This document shows positions 52,347-61,538 of a DNA stretch of 64,000 nt, in pieces. Each line of letters opens with the position of its first letter. The first letter of the stretch is position 1. The stretch is taken from positions 17,949 to 81,948 of the forward strand of contig NZ_JAELVH010000016.1 of the NCBI RefSeq assembly GCF_019399235.1, written 5' to 3'. The position numbers were made by a program, and so were the translations under genes. The DNA is from Streptomyces poriferorum. Lineage in GTDB: Bacteria > Actinomycetota > Actinomycetes > Streptomycetales > Streptomycetaceae. Under the pieces are notes generated by a model that was not told where the DNA came from, did no database searches, and worked only from the letters and a program-made list of their open reading frames with translations.

Positions 52347-53243
52347 ATGCTGCTGCTCACGCTGGGCACGGCAGCGGGTGGAGGAGTTCCCCAGTGGAAC
52401 TGCGCGTGCCCCGGTTGCTCCGGGGCACGCGCACACCCCGACCGGCGCCGCAGGCACGACTCCCTCGCCGTTTTCGGCGAAGACCGGTCCTCCTGGTTCC
52501 TCGTCAATTCCGGCCCCGACATCACGGAACAATTGGAAACGCACGCCGCCCTCCGCCCCGGAACGGGCAGCGAGCGCACCCCCGTGGTCCGGATCCTGCT
52601 CACCGACGCCGAACTCGACCACACGCTGGGACTTCTGAGGCTGCGTGAGGCACACCACCTGGAAATCTACGCCACCGCACCCGTCCGGCAGGCCCTGCGC
52701 GAGCGCCTGGCCCTCGACACCGTGCTCACGCCGTACACCGCCGTCACCTGGCACGATCTGCCACCGGCCGGGCAGACTCCGGCGGTGGCCGCCGGCATCG
52801 AGGTGTCCTCTGTTCCCCTGTCCACCAAGCGTCCCCGGTACGCTGCCGATGCCGCGGAGGACGACGCCTGGGTCGTCGCAGCCCGGCTCCATGACCCCGC
52901 CAGCGGCGCGACAGCCCTCTACGCACCGGCGCTCGCGGCCTGGACCGAGGGCTTCGCGAAGGAAGCCGCCGGAGCCGACTGCGTCTTCGTCGACGGCACC
53001 TTCTGGGACGAGGAAGAGCCCAGACGCCTGGCCATATCGGCCCGGACCTCCACCGGCATGGGACATCTGCCCATCGACGGGCCCGGCGGCACGGCCGGGC
53101 GTCTGTCACAACTGCCGGCCCGCTGCCTCTATACGCACTTCAACAATACGAACCCGCTGGTCGACCCCATCGCCCCGCAACACGGCGTGCTCGCCGGGCT
53201 GGGGCTCGAAGTGGCACAGGACGGCATGGTGATCGAACTATGA
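52347..53243 (+). CDS. pqqB: PqqB, metallo-beta-lactamase-fold PQQ biosynthesis protein
   Basis: The 298-residue protein matches PqqB closely: LGTAAGGGVPQWNCACPGC (Cys pair for zinc), FLVNSGPDITEQLE, LLTDAELDHTLGLLRLRE (PqqB replaces the usual H-x-H-x-D-H) and FVDGTFWDEEE, ending YTHFNNTNPLVDP. The family hydroxylates the cross-linked peptide-derived intermediate. It starts 11 bases after pqqA with no strong ribosome site, so coupling to pqqA is likely. Confidence 0.95.
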   Translation: MLLLTLGTAAGGGVPQWNCACPGCSGARAHPDRRRRHDSLAVFGEDRSSWFLVNSGPDITEQLETHAALRPGTGSERTPVVRILLTDAELDHTLGLLRLREAHHLEIYATAPVRQALRERLALDTVLTPYTAVTWHDLPPAGQTPAVAAGIEVSSVPLSTKRPRYAADAAEDDAWVVAARLHDPASGATALYAPALAAWTEGFAKEAAGADCVFVDGTFWDEEEPRRLAISARTSTGMGHLPIDGPGGTAGRLSQLPARCLYTHFNNTNPLVDPIAPQHGVLAGLGLEVAQDGMVIEL

Positions 53244-53998
53244 CAACGGCTCCCGCACGCCTGACCCGGGCTGCGACACCGCACCCGCGGCCGGACAGCA
53301 ACCCCCTGCCACCTGCCGCGTTCGAGCACGAACTGCGGGAGCTCGCGCGGAGCCGCTACCACGACACCCATCCGTTCAACGTGCGGATGCACCAGGGCGG
53401 ACTCAGCCCCGCCGCACTCCGCACCTGGGTCGTCAACCGATTCCACTACCAGCGGAGCATCCCGGTGAAGGACGCGCTGATCCTCGCCAAGCTGCCCGAG
53501 GCGGCCATGCGGCGCTCCTGGCTGCGCAGGATCCAGGACCACGACGGCCTCGCGGAAGGCGAAGGAGGCATCGAGCGCTGGCTTCGGCTCGGCGAGGCGG
53601 TCGGCGTCGACCGGGCGGAAATGGAATCGGGCGAGTCCGTCCTGCCGGGGGTGCGGTTCGCGGTCGACGGCTACGTGAACTTCTGCCGGCTGAGCCCCGC
53701 TACGGAGGCCGTGGCCTCCTCGCTCACGGAGCTGTGCGCGCCGGACATCATGCTGACCCGTCTGGAAACCTTTCCGCGCCACTACCCGTGGATCGAAGAA
53801 CCGGGCCTCGCCTACTTCCGCAGCAGGGTTCCTCAGGGGCGCCGCGACGGAGTGGAGGCCCTGACCTGGGTCACCGCATGGGCACGGACCCGCTCCGAAC
53901 AGCTTGCCGCCCTGTCAGCACTTTCCTTCAAGTGCGACATCCTGTGGTCGCTGCTCGATGCCGTGGAGCACGGCAGCCGGCCCGGGAGCGCGGGGTGA
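53240..53998 (+). CDS. pqqC: PqqC, PQQ synthase
   Basis: The 252-residue protein is an all-helical oxidase of the TenA/heme-oxygenase fold that makes the last cofactor-free oxidation to PQQ. Conserved segments include FNVRMHQGGLSPAALRTWV, NRFHYQRSIPVKDALILAK, GIERWLRLGEAVG, VRFAVDGYVNFC and LSFKCDILWSLLDAVE. It overlaps pqqB by 4 bases (ATGA) and pqqD by 4 bases (GTGA). Confidence 0.96.
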   Translation: MTTAPARLTRAATPHPRPDSNPLPPAAFEHELRELARSRYHDTHPFNVRMHQGGLSPAALRTWVVNRFHYQRSIPVKDALILAKLPEAAMRRSWLRRIQDHDGLAEGEGGIERWLRLGEAVGVDRAEMESGESVLPGVRFAVDGYVNFCRLSPATEAVASSLTELCAPDIMLTRLETFPRHYPWIEEPGLAYFRSRVPQGRRDGVEALTWVTAWARTRSEQLAALSALSFKCDILWSLLDAVEHGSRPGSAG

Positions 53999-54267
53999 CG
54001 GCCGCCGATCCGGACCGCTGGTGCCCGCGGACTGCGCCCGCCGTCCTCCTGCGGCACGACCGGGCGCGCGGCAGTCACGTCCTGCTGATGCCTGAGCGCG
54101 TCGTCGTACTGACAGGCAGCGCCCGTCACGTGGTGGAACTGTGCGACGGCACACGAACGGTCACCCGGATCACCGAGGAGCTGCGGGCACGCTTCCCCGA
54201 AGCTCCCGTCGACGCGGAAGTGGGTCCGTTCGTGGAACGGATGCGCAAGGAAGGCTGGATCCGGTGA
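53995..54267 (+). CDS. pqqD: PqqD, peptide chaperone
   Basis: The 90-residue protein starts at GTG 53995 inside the pqqC stop. It has the PqqD layout: APAVLLRHDRARGSHVLLMP, ERVVVLTGSARHVVELCDG and TRTVTRITEELRARFP with a final acidic-aromatic end. PqqD is the RiPP-recognition element that binds PqqA and presents it to the radical-SAM enzyme PqqE, whose start overlaps it by 4 bases. Confidence 0.95.
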   Translation: MTAADPDRWCPRTAPAVLLRHDRARGSHVLLMPERVVVLTGSARHVVELCDGTRTVTRITEELRARFPEAPVDAEVGPFVERMRKEGWIR

Positions 54268-55373
54268 CGATCGCACCACCACCCCCCTGGGGCCTCCTGG
54301 CAGAGCTGACCCACGCCTGTCCGCTGCACTGCGGCTACTGTTCCAACCCGCTCGAGCTCACCCGCCGCTCCCGCGAGTTGACCGCCGAGCACTGGGTGAA
54401 CGTATTTCGCCAGGCTGCGGAGCTCGGCGTGCTCCAGACCCATCTCTCCGGGGGCGAGCCGCTGCTCCGCAAGGATCTCGAAGCCATCGTCACCGGTGCG
54501 GAGGAATCCGGCATCTACACCCAGCTGGTCACCAGCGGTTCAGGGCTCACCGCGGACCGCCTCCGGTCCTTGACCGGCGCGGGGCTGCGCAGCGTCCAGC
54601 TTTCGGTGCAGCACGCGGACCCGGCTGCCTCGGACCGCATCGCGGGGAGCCGGGCATTCGCCGCCAAAGAAATCGCGGCGGCACTCGTCACCGATGCCGG
54701 GCTGCCCCTGGGGGTCAACGCCGTACTGCACCGGCACAATCTGGATGCCGTCGACGGTCTGGTGGAGCTCGCCCTGCGCTGGGGAGCGGACCGGATCGAA
54801 CTCGCCAACACCCAGTTCTACGGATGGGGCCTCCTCAACCGGGAGGCACTGATGCCCGGCCGTGACCAGCTCGCCCGTGCGGTGGAGTCCGTCAACCGGT
54901 GGCGGGATCAGCTGGACGGCAGCCTGGAAATTGTCTGGGTGGCGCCCGACTACTTCGACGGAGTGGCCAAACCCTGCATGGGCGGGTGGGGGGCGGTCTC
55001 CCTCACCGTGACCCCCGACGGCACGGCCCTGCCCTGCCCTGCGGCAGCCACCCTGCCCGGACTCGACCCGGTCAACATCAAGGATCACCCCTTGCGCTGG
55101 ATCTGGGAGGAGTCCAAAGCGTTCAACCTCTACCGGGGAACCGACTGGATGCCCTCACCCTGCCGGTCCTGCGAACGACGCGACCAGGACTTCGGCGGGT
55201 GCCGCTGCCAGGCTTTCGCCCTCACCGGCGATGCCACCCGCACCGACCCGGCCTGTTCACTCTCCCCCGACCACACGGCACTGACGGCCCTCACCCACTC
55301 CGCTCCCGGCGAACTGACCGATCTGGTCCCCCGCCGTCCGACCACCGGCCCGCGGCCCGCCTCCCACGCCTGA
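54264..55373 (+). CDS. pqqE: PqqE, radical-SAM peptide cross-linking enzyme
   Basis: The 369-residue enzyme has the radical-SAM cysteines C-x3-C-x2-C at 19, 23 and 26 (THACPLHCGYCSN), the GGEPLL SAM motif, and a SPASM-type C-terminus with CMGGWG, CPAA and CRSCERRDQDFGGCRCQAF for extra iron-sulfur clusters. It joins Glu36 and Tyr40 of PqqA. GTG 54264 overlaps pqqD. No pqqF/G protease is in the window, so peptide trimming must come from elsewhere. Confidence 0.96.
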   Translation: MTIAPPPPWGLLAELTHACPLHCGYCSNPLELTRRSRELTAEHWVNVFRQAAELGVLQTHLSGGEPLLRKDLEAIVTGAEESGIYTQLVTSGSGLTADRLRSLTGAGLRSVQLSVQHADPAASDRIAGSRAFAAKEIAAALVTDAGLPLGVNAVLHRHNLDAVDGLVELALRWGADRIELANTQFYGWGLLNREALMPGRDQLARAVESVNRWRDQLDGSLEIVWVAPDYFDGVAKPCMGGWGAVSLTVTPDGTALPCPAAATLPGLDPVNIKDHPLRWIWEESKAFNLYRGTDWMPSPCRSCERRDQDFGGCRCQAFALTGDATRTDPACSLSPDHTALTALTHSAPGELTDLVPRRPTTGPRPASHA

Positions 55374-55487
55374 CCCCGACGGACCAGCGCCCGGGGGCAG
55401 GCTGCGCGTCCGGAACACCATGTGGAGGCGGCCGGCCCCCTGCGGACGGTGCCTGTCCTCGTCAGCGCACACATGTGGCCGGCCCGC

Positions 55488-57278
55488 TCACGCCTGCCTC
55501 TGAGCGTGCTGAGCGGTCAGGCGCACGTGGGCACTCTGCTCGCCGAAGCCCGCATAGCCGCTGTCGCGCTGGACGACTTCGAAGAAGACGTCCCCGATGG
55601 TCCTGGTGTAGAAGTGGCGGAACTGGCTGCCGCGCCCGTCGCGGTCGTAGAGGCTGCCCAGCGCCCGGTAGGTCTGCAGTTCACCCGGACCGAGGACGTA
55701 ACGCGCTCCGAGGTCGTCGTAGTAGTTGTCCGGCACCGGCAGAAGATGCCCCGCGGCTCCGATCCGCCTCGCGGCAGCGACGATGTCGTCGGTTGCCAGC
55801 GCGATGTGCTGGGAGGCCCGGTGAGAGGCGCCCGGCGCCGGGTCGATGCTCAGCGCGATGCGCACCGAATCGTCCTGGTTGCTGACCGCCCGGCTGCGCC
55901 GCAGGCCGTACGGGTCGGAAACATCAACGCCACCGTGCGGCCGGAGCCCGATGACGCTGCGGTAGAAGAGGAGCGCCTCGTCGTACTGGTGCCATGGCTG
56001 AGTGAGCGCGACATGATCGATGCCCGTGATGGACCCGGCCTGGGACACCGCGTCCCCCGCGGCAGCGAAGTCGTCGAGCCAGTCGGGCAGATCCTGCCGG
56101 CCGGACGCGCAGAAGAAGAGCTCGGTCCCGTCCGGAGCTGCGACCGTCTCCAACAGGACGTCCGTGCGGGCACGGCGGCGCGGCAGAACCGGTGCGCCGA
56201 GAGACTCGGCTCGCTTGGCCGCAGCCCCGGGATCAGGGGAATCGAGGCCGAGGGCCGCAAGACGTGGCCCGCTGCCGCCGGTGGCGGGCTCCGTGTTCAC
56301 CAGGACACGTGCCGCGCCCTGTTCCCAGAGGTCAACGGGCTTGAACCGATGTTTTCCGGTGCGCGAGAACCCCAGCGCCTGAAGCAGGACGGTGACCGGC
56401 TCCGTATCCATGGTGACCAGTTCGGCAAAGGCTATTCCGGTGGGCGCGACGGCGGCGGGAAGCTGCAGTACTCCGGCGGCCTCCTGCAACGCGGTGAGGG
56501 AGCGCCTCGCGTCGACGGCGGTGCTGCCGGATTCCGCCTGACGGAAGACATCGTTGAAGACTTCCAGTGACAGCGGGCCGTCGTATCCGGACCGGACCAC
56601 GGACCGGACGAACTCCGCGAGGTCGAAGTCGCCCTGGCCGGGGAAGAGCCGATGGTGGCGGCTCCATTGCAGGACGTCCATCCCCATGAGCGGGGCATCG
56701 GCGAGCTGAACGAAGAAGATCTTCTCGCCCGGGATCGCGGCGAAGCCCTCCGGGTCCGAACCTCGGGCCAGAACGTGGAAGCTGTCGAGACAGACACCGA
56801 GAGCGGGGTGGTCTGCTGCCTCGACGATGCGCCAGGCACGGTCGTACGTGTTGACGTGACGCCCCCACGCCAGCGCCTCGTAGGCGACGCGGATCCCGTA
56901 CTCGTCCGCCAGTACGGCCAGTTCGCGCAGCTGCGCCGCGGCCAGGGCGTCGTCGTCGCGGGCGTGCGCGGAGACGTTGGAACACGCCAGGACGGTGTCG
57001 ACGCCGAGCCGTCGCATGACACGGAACTTGTGCTCCGCCCGGCGCATGCTCCGGGCGAACGCGTCGGCGGACAGACCTTCGACGTCCCTCATCGGCTGGT
57101 AGAGAAAGAGTTCGAGACCCAGGTCCGACGCTCGCTCCCTGATCTGTTCGGGCGCGAGCGAACTGCCCAGCAGGTCGTTCTCGAAGATCTCTACACCGTC
57201 GAACCCGGCACGGGCCACGGCATTGAGTTTCTCGGTCAGCGTTCCACTGACGGAGACGGTGGCGATGGACGTGCGCAT
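55488..57278 (-). CDS. qsuB: 3-Dehydroshikimate dehydratase (QsuB type)
   Basis: The 596-residue protein is a two-domain enzyme. The first half is a sugar-isomerase-like TIM barrel with metal ligands in VAYEALAWG, CLDSFHVL, FVQLADAPLMG and LEVFND. The second half resembles hydroxyphenylpyruvate dioxygenase: GIDHVALTQPW, ASQHIALATDDI, then FFEVVQRD. QsuB-type enzymes turn 3-dehydroshikimate into protocatechuate. It is last in an operon with aroE- and aroQ-like genes, 18 bases after the first of these, giving quinate/shikimate degradation. It is convergent with pqqE. Confidence 0.92.
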   Translation of the reverse strand: MRTSIATVSVSGTLTEKLNAVARAGFDGVEIFENDLLGSSLAPEQIRERASDLGLELFLYQPMRDVEGLSADAFARSMRRAEHKFRVMRRLGVDTVLACSNVSAHARDDDALAAAQLRELAVLADEYGIRVAYEALAWGRHVNTYDRAWRIVEAADHPALGVCLDSFHVLARGSDPEGFAAIPGEKIFFVQLADAPLMGMDVLQWSRHHRLFPGQGDFDLAEFVRSVVRSGYDGPLSLEVFNDVFRQAESGSTAVDARRSLTALQEAAGVLQLPAAVAPTGIAFAELVTMDTEPVTVLLQALGFSRTGKHRFKPVDLWEQGAARVLVNTEPATGGSGPRLAALGLDSPDPGAAAKRAESLGAPVLPRRRARTDVLLETVAAPDGTELFFCASGRQDLPDWLDDFAAAGDAVSQAGSITGIDHVALTQPWHQYDEALLFYRSVIGLRPHGGVDVSDPYGLRRSRAVSNQDDSVRIALSIDPAPGASHRASQHIALATDDIVAAARRIGAAGHLLPVPDNYYDDLGARYVLGPGELQTYRALGSLYDRDGRGSQFRHFYTRTIGDVFFEVVQRDSGYAGFGEQSAHVRLTAQHAQRQA

Positions 57279-57296
57279 GTGATCCTTCTTCTGGCT

Positions 57297-58172
57297 TCAG
57301 CTGCGGGGACCGGGGACCCTTGCAAGGTCAGTGACGTCGGCGAGCATGCGTTCCACATCGGGTTCGCGTCGGGTGAAGAACCGGAAGGCGTCCGCGGCCT
57401 GCAGCGCGACCATGCCCGATCCGTCCAGCGTGGTGCAGCCCAGTGCGCGCGCCTCGGCGAGCAGTCGTGTCTCCAGCGGCCGGTAGACGACTTCGGCCAC
57501 CCACAGACCCGGGTGGAGCAGTTCGGGAGCGAACGGCATCCCGGGATGCGCGCTCATCCCGGTCGGGGTGGCGTGCACAAGGCCGTCGCAGCGGGCCAGT
57601 TCCCGGGCGAGATCCCGCGGGCCGCCGGCGACCACGCGTCGCACCGGGAATCTGGCCTTCAATGAGGCCGCGAGGGAACGGGCCCGCGACTCGTCCATGT
57701 CGACCAGGGTCAGGTGGCCGGTGCCCAGCGTGAGCATGGCGTGGGCGACGGCCGCACCGGCCCCGCCGGCTCCGATCTGGACCACGTGCGAGACGGGCGC
57801 ACCGGGCAGTCCCCGGGTGAATGCCGCGCCGAATCCTGTGACGTCGGTGTTGTGCCCGGTGGCCAGCCCGTCCCGGAAGACGATGGTGTTCACGGCGCCG
57901 AGCGCGGCTGCCTGCGTGTCGAGAGCATCGAGGTGAGGGATGACGGTCTGCTTGCAGGGATGGGTGATGTTGAGCCCGTCGTACCCGAGGTCCCGGGCCG
58001 CTCGTACGACGTCTCCCACCTGCTCGGGGCCGCCACCCAGAACATCCAGGTCCAGGAGCTTGTACAGATAGCGCAGACCCTGCCGGTCCGCCTCGCGCTC
58101 ATGCAGAGCAGGGCTGAGCGACGTGCTGATGCCCGCGCCGATCAGTCCCACCAGATACGCGCCCGCCGTCAC
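57297..58172 (-). CDS. Shikimate/quinate dehydrogenase (AroE family)
   Basis: The 291-residue enzyme has IGAGISTSLSPALHE (substrate loop), GLNITHPCKQTVIPHLD (catalytic Lys), TDVTGFGAAF, the Rossmann loop VQIGAGGAGAAVAHA and GMVALQAADAF. The neighbouring dehydratases suggest the catabolic quinate/shikimate dehydrogenase (QsuD-like) rather than the biosynthetic AroE. Cofactor preference (NAD or NADP) cannot be set by eye. Its ATG overlaps the aroQ stop by 4 bases. Confidence 0.9.
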   Translation of the reverse strand: MTAGAYLVGLIGAGISTSLSPALHEREADRQGLRYLYKLLDLDVLGGGPEQVGDVVRAARDLGYDGLNITHPCKQTVIPHLDALDTQAAALGAVNTIVFRDGLATGHNTDVTGFGAAFTRGLPGAPVSHVVQIGAGGAGAAVAHAMLTLGTGHLTLVDMDESRARSLAASLKARFPVRRVVAGGPRDLARELARCDGLVHATPTGMSAHPGMPFAPELLHPGLWVAEVVYRPLETRLLAEARALGCTTLDGSGMVALQAADAFRFFTRREPDVERMLADVTDLARVPGPRS

Positions 58173-58642
58173 CGTGCTCCCTCGCCGATCAACCGTGCCG
58201 GGCGCGTCAGCGCGAAAACGTACCCGTCCGGGCCCGCCCCGCAGATCAGAGCGTCCGCCACCCCCGACACGTGACTGTGGTGACGGAACTTCTCACGCCG
58301 GTGAATATTCGTCAGATGGACCTCCACGACCGGACGTTCCACCGCCGCCAAGGCGTCGCGGATGGCAACCGACGTGTGGCTGCAAGCGCCCGGGTTGATC
58401 GCTGTCCCGGCGAACTCGGTGCGCGCCTCATGGATGGCGTCGACAAGCCCGCCCTCGTGGTCGCTCTGTCCGCAGTCAGCCTTCAGACCATGGGCGGCCG
58501 CGGTCTCGTGGCAGACCTTCTCCACATCGCCAAGGGTGTCGCTGCCGTAGAGAGCCGGCTCACGGGTGCCGAGGAGATTGGGATTGGGCCCGTTGAGAAC
58601 GAGCACCCTTCCGATCACCCGTACAGAGGTCCGCTCCATCAC
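58169..58642 (-). CDS. aroQ: Type II 3-dehydroquinate dehydratase
   Basis: The 157-residue enzyme has the type II marks: VLNGPNPNLLGTREPALYGS (catalytic Tyr), NPGACSHTSVAIRDAL and VEVHLTNIHRREKFRHHSHV (His and Arg). It converts 3-dehydroquinate to 3-dehydroshikimate. Given its operon it acts in the breakdown direction (QsuC-like). It is the first gene, with an operator-like dyad at 58650-58673 directly before its start. Confidence 0.94.
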   Translation of the reverse strand: MMERTSVRVIGRVLVLNGPNPNLLGTREPALYGSDTLGDVEKVCHETAAAHGLKADCGQSDHEGGLVDAIHEARTEFAGTAINPGACSHTSVAIRDALAAVERPVVEVHLTNIHRREKFRHHSHVSGVADALICGAGPDGYVFALTRPARLIGEGAR

Positions 58643-58649
58643 GCCTCCA

Positions 58650-58673
58650 GTAATGTACGAACTAGTACGTTAC
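58650..58673. promoter_or_regulatory. Inverted repeat between the aroQ-type and TetR genes
   Basis: GTAATGTAC-(6)-GTACGTTAC has 8 of 9 matching arm positions and covers the promoter of the quinate operon, 8 bases before the aroQ start. It is the likely site of the divergent TetR protein. Confidence 0.65.
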
Positions 58674-58779
58674 TTATAGCAAGAGTGGGCTGTGCCGAGA
58701 AGCCCTTGCGCCGAAGGATCCGCGCATGGCCTGCTCCTACAATCACGGGACACCCACGACGCACCGGAGGAGCCAGGGC

Positions 58780-59460
58780 ATGTCCAGCGCCCAGAAGCCA
58801 GCGCCCGCAGAGCGGCAGCGCGACGCGGCCCGCACCCGGGCGGAGATCCTCGCGGTGGCGACCGGAGAGTTCGCCCGGGACGGCTACGCAGGCGCGCGGG
58901 TAGACAAGATCGCCGACCTGACCCGCACCACGAAGCGGATGATCTATTACTACTTCGGCGGCAAGGAACAGCTTTTCACCGCGGTGCTCGAAGCCGCCTA
59001 CTCGGAGATCCGCCAACTGGAAGGCGACCTGGACGTCGAACATCTCGATCCCGTCGCCGCGACCCGCCGACTGGTCGAGCTGACCTTCGACCACCACGAG
59101 GCACACCCCGACTTCATCCGGCTCGTCAGCATCGAGAACATCCACGAGGCGGAACACATCATCGCCTCCGAGAAGTTGAGCCGACTGGGCTCCCCCGCGA
59201 CCGACGTACTCCAGCGCATCCTCGAGTCAGGACGGAAGGCAGGGCTGTTCCACGCGGAGGTCGACGCCATCGACGTACACGCGATGATCAGCTCGTTCTG
59301 CTTCTTCCGCGTGTCGAACCGCCACACGTTCGGCGCACTCTTCGCCCGGGACCTGGTCGACCCTGACAGCCGGGACCACTACCGGAACATGCTCGCGGAC
59401 ATGATCTGCGCGTACCTCACATCGCCGCCCCTGCACAGAGACGGAGAGGAACTGTCGTAG
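58780..59460 (+). CDS. TetR-family regulator of the quinate operon (probable)
   Basis: The 226-residue protein has a TetR helix-turn-helix (RTRAEILAVATGEFARDGYA, then VDKIADLTRTTKRMIYYYF and GGKEQLFTAVL) and a C-terminal domain of the TetR_C_33-like kind (RLVSIENIHEAEHIIASEKL). This form is typical for aromatic-acid degradation regulators. GGAGGAG precedes ATG 58780. It is divergent from the aroQ-aroE-qsuB genes with one strong dyad in between. Confidence 0.9.
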   Translation: MSSAQKPAPAERQRDAARTRAEILAVATGEFARDGYAGARVDKIADLTRTTKRMIYYYFGGKEQLFTAVLEAAYSEIRQLEGDLDVEHLDPVAATRRLVELTFDHHEAHPDFIRLVSIENIHEAEHIIASEKLSRLGSPATDVLQRILESGRKAGLFHAEVDAIDVHAMISSFCFFRVSNRHTFGALFARDLVDPDSRDHYRNMLADMICAYLTSPPLHRDGEELS

Positions 59461-59521
59461 TGCCGCGAATGTGCCGCCAACAGCTCAACACACCCTTGCC
59501 AAGAACGCGTTGAGCTGCGGA

Positions 59522-59700
59522 AGGCAACGCCTCTCCGCCTCGCGCTACGAGCAGAAGCCCGGGTCGAACCCGGCGCCGGCGACGCGGCTGTCGAAGGTGA
59601 TCACCGGGCGCCGGGCGGCGAGTCCGTCGACGACGCGTCGATCCCGGTTTTCGAGGAACTTGACGGTGTGGTCATGGCCGTGTCCTGGGGACTGCAGGGG
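59522..59700 (-). pseudogene. Unassigned coding scrap
   Basis: The minus strand has a coding-like run, GHDHTVKFLENRDRRVV, then DGLAARRPVITFDSRVAGAG, stopping at about 59552. The pattern A-x-R-P-V-I-T-F-D is seen in alpha/beta hydrolases, but no further motif confirms it. No start is evident. It lies in the 297-base gap between the TetR gene and the oxidoreductase. Confidence 0.3.
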
Positions 59701-59757
59701 TGTGCGGAAACCTCTCGTGGTCCGAGGTGACTGGTGTTCCGGGGCTCGTTCCCGCCC

Positions 59758-60762
59758 TCACAGCATCGCGACGACGACTTTGCCGGCCTTCGCCCGTCCC
59801 TTTTCGACGTACTCCATCGCCTGAAGGGTTTCGTCGAACGGGAACACGCGGTCGACGACTGGACGGATCTTTCCGGCGTCGATGAGGGGGGTGAGTTGGC
59901 GCAGTTGGTCCCCGCCGGCCTTCATGAAGAGAAACGAGTACGTCACGCCGTGGCGCTTGGCGTCGCGCCGGGTTCTGAAGCTGAGCGCGGTCATGGCCAG
60001 GCGGAGGACCGGGTTCGCGCCGAGCTCGCGGGCGAAGGCCGGGTCGGGTGGGCCTGCCACGCTGATGGCCTGGCCGCCGGGCTTGAGGATGCGCAGGGAC
60101 TTGGCGAGGTTCTCGCCGCCGAGACTGTCCAGGACGACGTCGTAGCCGTCGAGGATTTCAGTGAAGTCCTGCGTGCGGTAGTCGATCACCTCGTCCGCGC
60201 CGAGCTCCCTGACCAGGTCGACCTTGGCCGTGCTCACGGTGGTGGCCACGTGCGCGCCCAGCGCCTTGGCCAGCTGGACGGCGATGGAGCCCAGGCCGCC
60301 CGCGCCCGCGTGGACGAGGACCTTCTGGCCCGGCTGTACGTGGGCCCGCTCGACCAGCGCCTGCCACGCGGTCAGCGCGACCAGGGGAAGGGAGGCGGCC
60401 TCGGTCATGGTGAGCGTGGCAGGTTTGGCCGCCAGGTCGTCCTGATGGACGGCGAGGAGTTCGGCAAAGGTGCCGATACGGTCCTTCTCGGGCCGGGCGT
60501 AGACCTCGTCACCCACCGTGAAGCGGGTGACGGACGGGCCCACACGGACGACCGTCCCGGCGAGGTCGTTGCCCAGGACGAGCGGGAGACGGTAGGGCAG
60601 GAACGCCTTGAAGTCCCCGTTGCGGATCCTGATGTCCAGTGGGTTGACGCCCGCCGCATGAATCCTGACCAGAACGTCGTGGGCACCCACCTGCGGGTCG
60701 GGTACCCCGGTGGCGCGCATCCCGGCTTGGCCGCCGTACTTCTCGACCATGAAGGCCCTCAT
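59758..60762 (-). CDS. NADP-dependent zinc-free oxidoreductase (MDR, quinone reductase-like)
   Basis: The 334-residue enzyme has the GroES-like start (HDVLVRIHAAGVNPLDIRIR), LPLVLGNDLAGTVVRVG and the Rossmann loop VLVHAGAGGLGSIAVQLAKA, with SLGGENLAKSLRILKPGG. It lacks the catalytic zinc ligands. Close relatives reduce enones and quinones. It is transcribed alone; an aldo/keto reductase remnant and SDR lie upstream. Confidence 0.9.
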   Translation of the reverse strand: MRAFMVEKYGGQAGMRATGVPDPQVGAHDVLVRIHAAGVNPLDIRIRNGDFKAFLPYRLPLVLGNDLAGTVVRVGPSVTRFTVGDEVYARPEKDRIGTFAELLAVHQDDLAAKPATLTMTEAASLPLVALTAWQALVERAHVQPGQKVLVHAGAGGLGSIAVQLAKALGAHVATTVSTAKVDLVRELGADEVIDYRTQDFTEILDGYDVVLDSLGGENLAKSLRILKPGGQAISVAGPPDPAFARELGANPVLRLAMTALSFRTRRDAKRHGVTYSFLFMKAGGDQLRQLTPLIDAGKIRPVVDRVFPFDETLQAMEYVEKGRAKAGKVVVAML

Positions 60763-60898
60763 CGTCGTCTCCGTTCCGTGTCCCGTCCCTGAACGGGCGG
60801 GGTCTCCGCTCGTCCCGGCCTTCTGCCGGTACGAGATGGATCGTGTTGTTCTACCGACCGCGGCGCGGGCGCATTGTGCCCTCGAACGCGTTCACCCA

Positions 60899-61480
60899 TC
60901 AGGCCACCGGCACGGCCGGGGCGGTGATCCGGTCGGTGGCACCTCCCGGGAGGCGGTCCAGGGAGGCGGCGATCCCCTCGTGCGGTGCGCCGAGCGGCAC
61001 CGCGCCGACATCGGTGAGGCGGGTGTACTGCTCGTCGGTCAGCCGGACGCCGAGGGCGCCGAGGTAGCCGTCCGACAACGGCGCTCTTCCGGCCGGTGCT
61101 CTCGGTGTGGATGACCATGCCCAGGTCGCTCAGGCGCCCCTCGGCCGAGCCGCGGTACTTGCCGGTGAGCAGACCACCGCCGAGCGGCGACCACAGGGCG
61201 GCGCCCAGGCCCAGGCTCTCGGTCATGGGCAGCAGCTCACGATCGGCCGTGCACTCCACTCGGAGGAGATCAGCTTTCCCGTCAGCTCCTCCGACTCGCC
61301 GAACCGGTAGCCGTCCGCGCTGTCGAGGAAGGTGCCGCCGGCCTCGGCGAACCGGTCGAAGATCCGGCGTGCCTCGTCCGGCTCTGCGCCTGCTCCCCAG
61401 CCGGTGCCGAAGTTCGCGGTGCCGAGCGCGTACTCGGAGACGCGCAGTCCGGCCCGGCGGCCGAAAGCCCTGTACTGCAT
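60899..61480 (-). pseudogene. Broken aldo/keto reductase
   Basis: Three pieces in order show the decay. N-terminal: MQYRAFGRRAGLRVSEYALG with TFLDSADGYRFGESEE (the catalytic Asp and Tyr region). Middle, in another frame: ALWSPLGGGLLTGKYRGSAE. C-terminal, in yet another frame: GYLGALGVRLTDEQYTRL, stopping at 60899. About 150 residues between the first and second pieces, including the Lys and His region, are deleted. It is certainly not functional as one enzyme. Confidence 0.85.
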
Positions 61481-61538
61481 GAGATGTCCTTGCATGAGGG
61501 GTGGGGAAACCGGTTACGCCGGGCCGGAGGAGCGAGCG

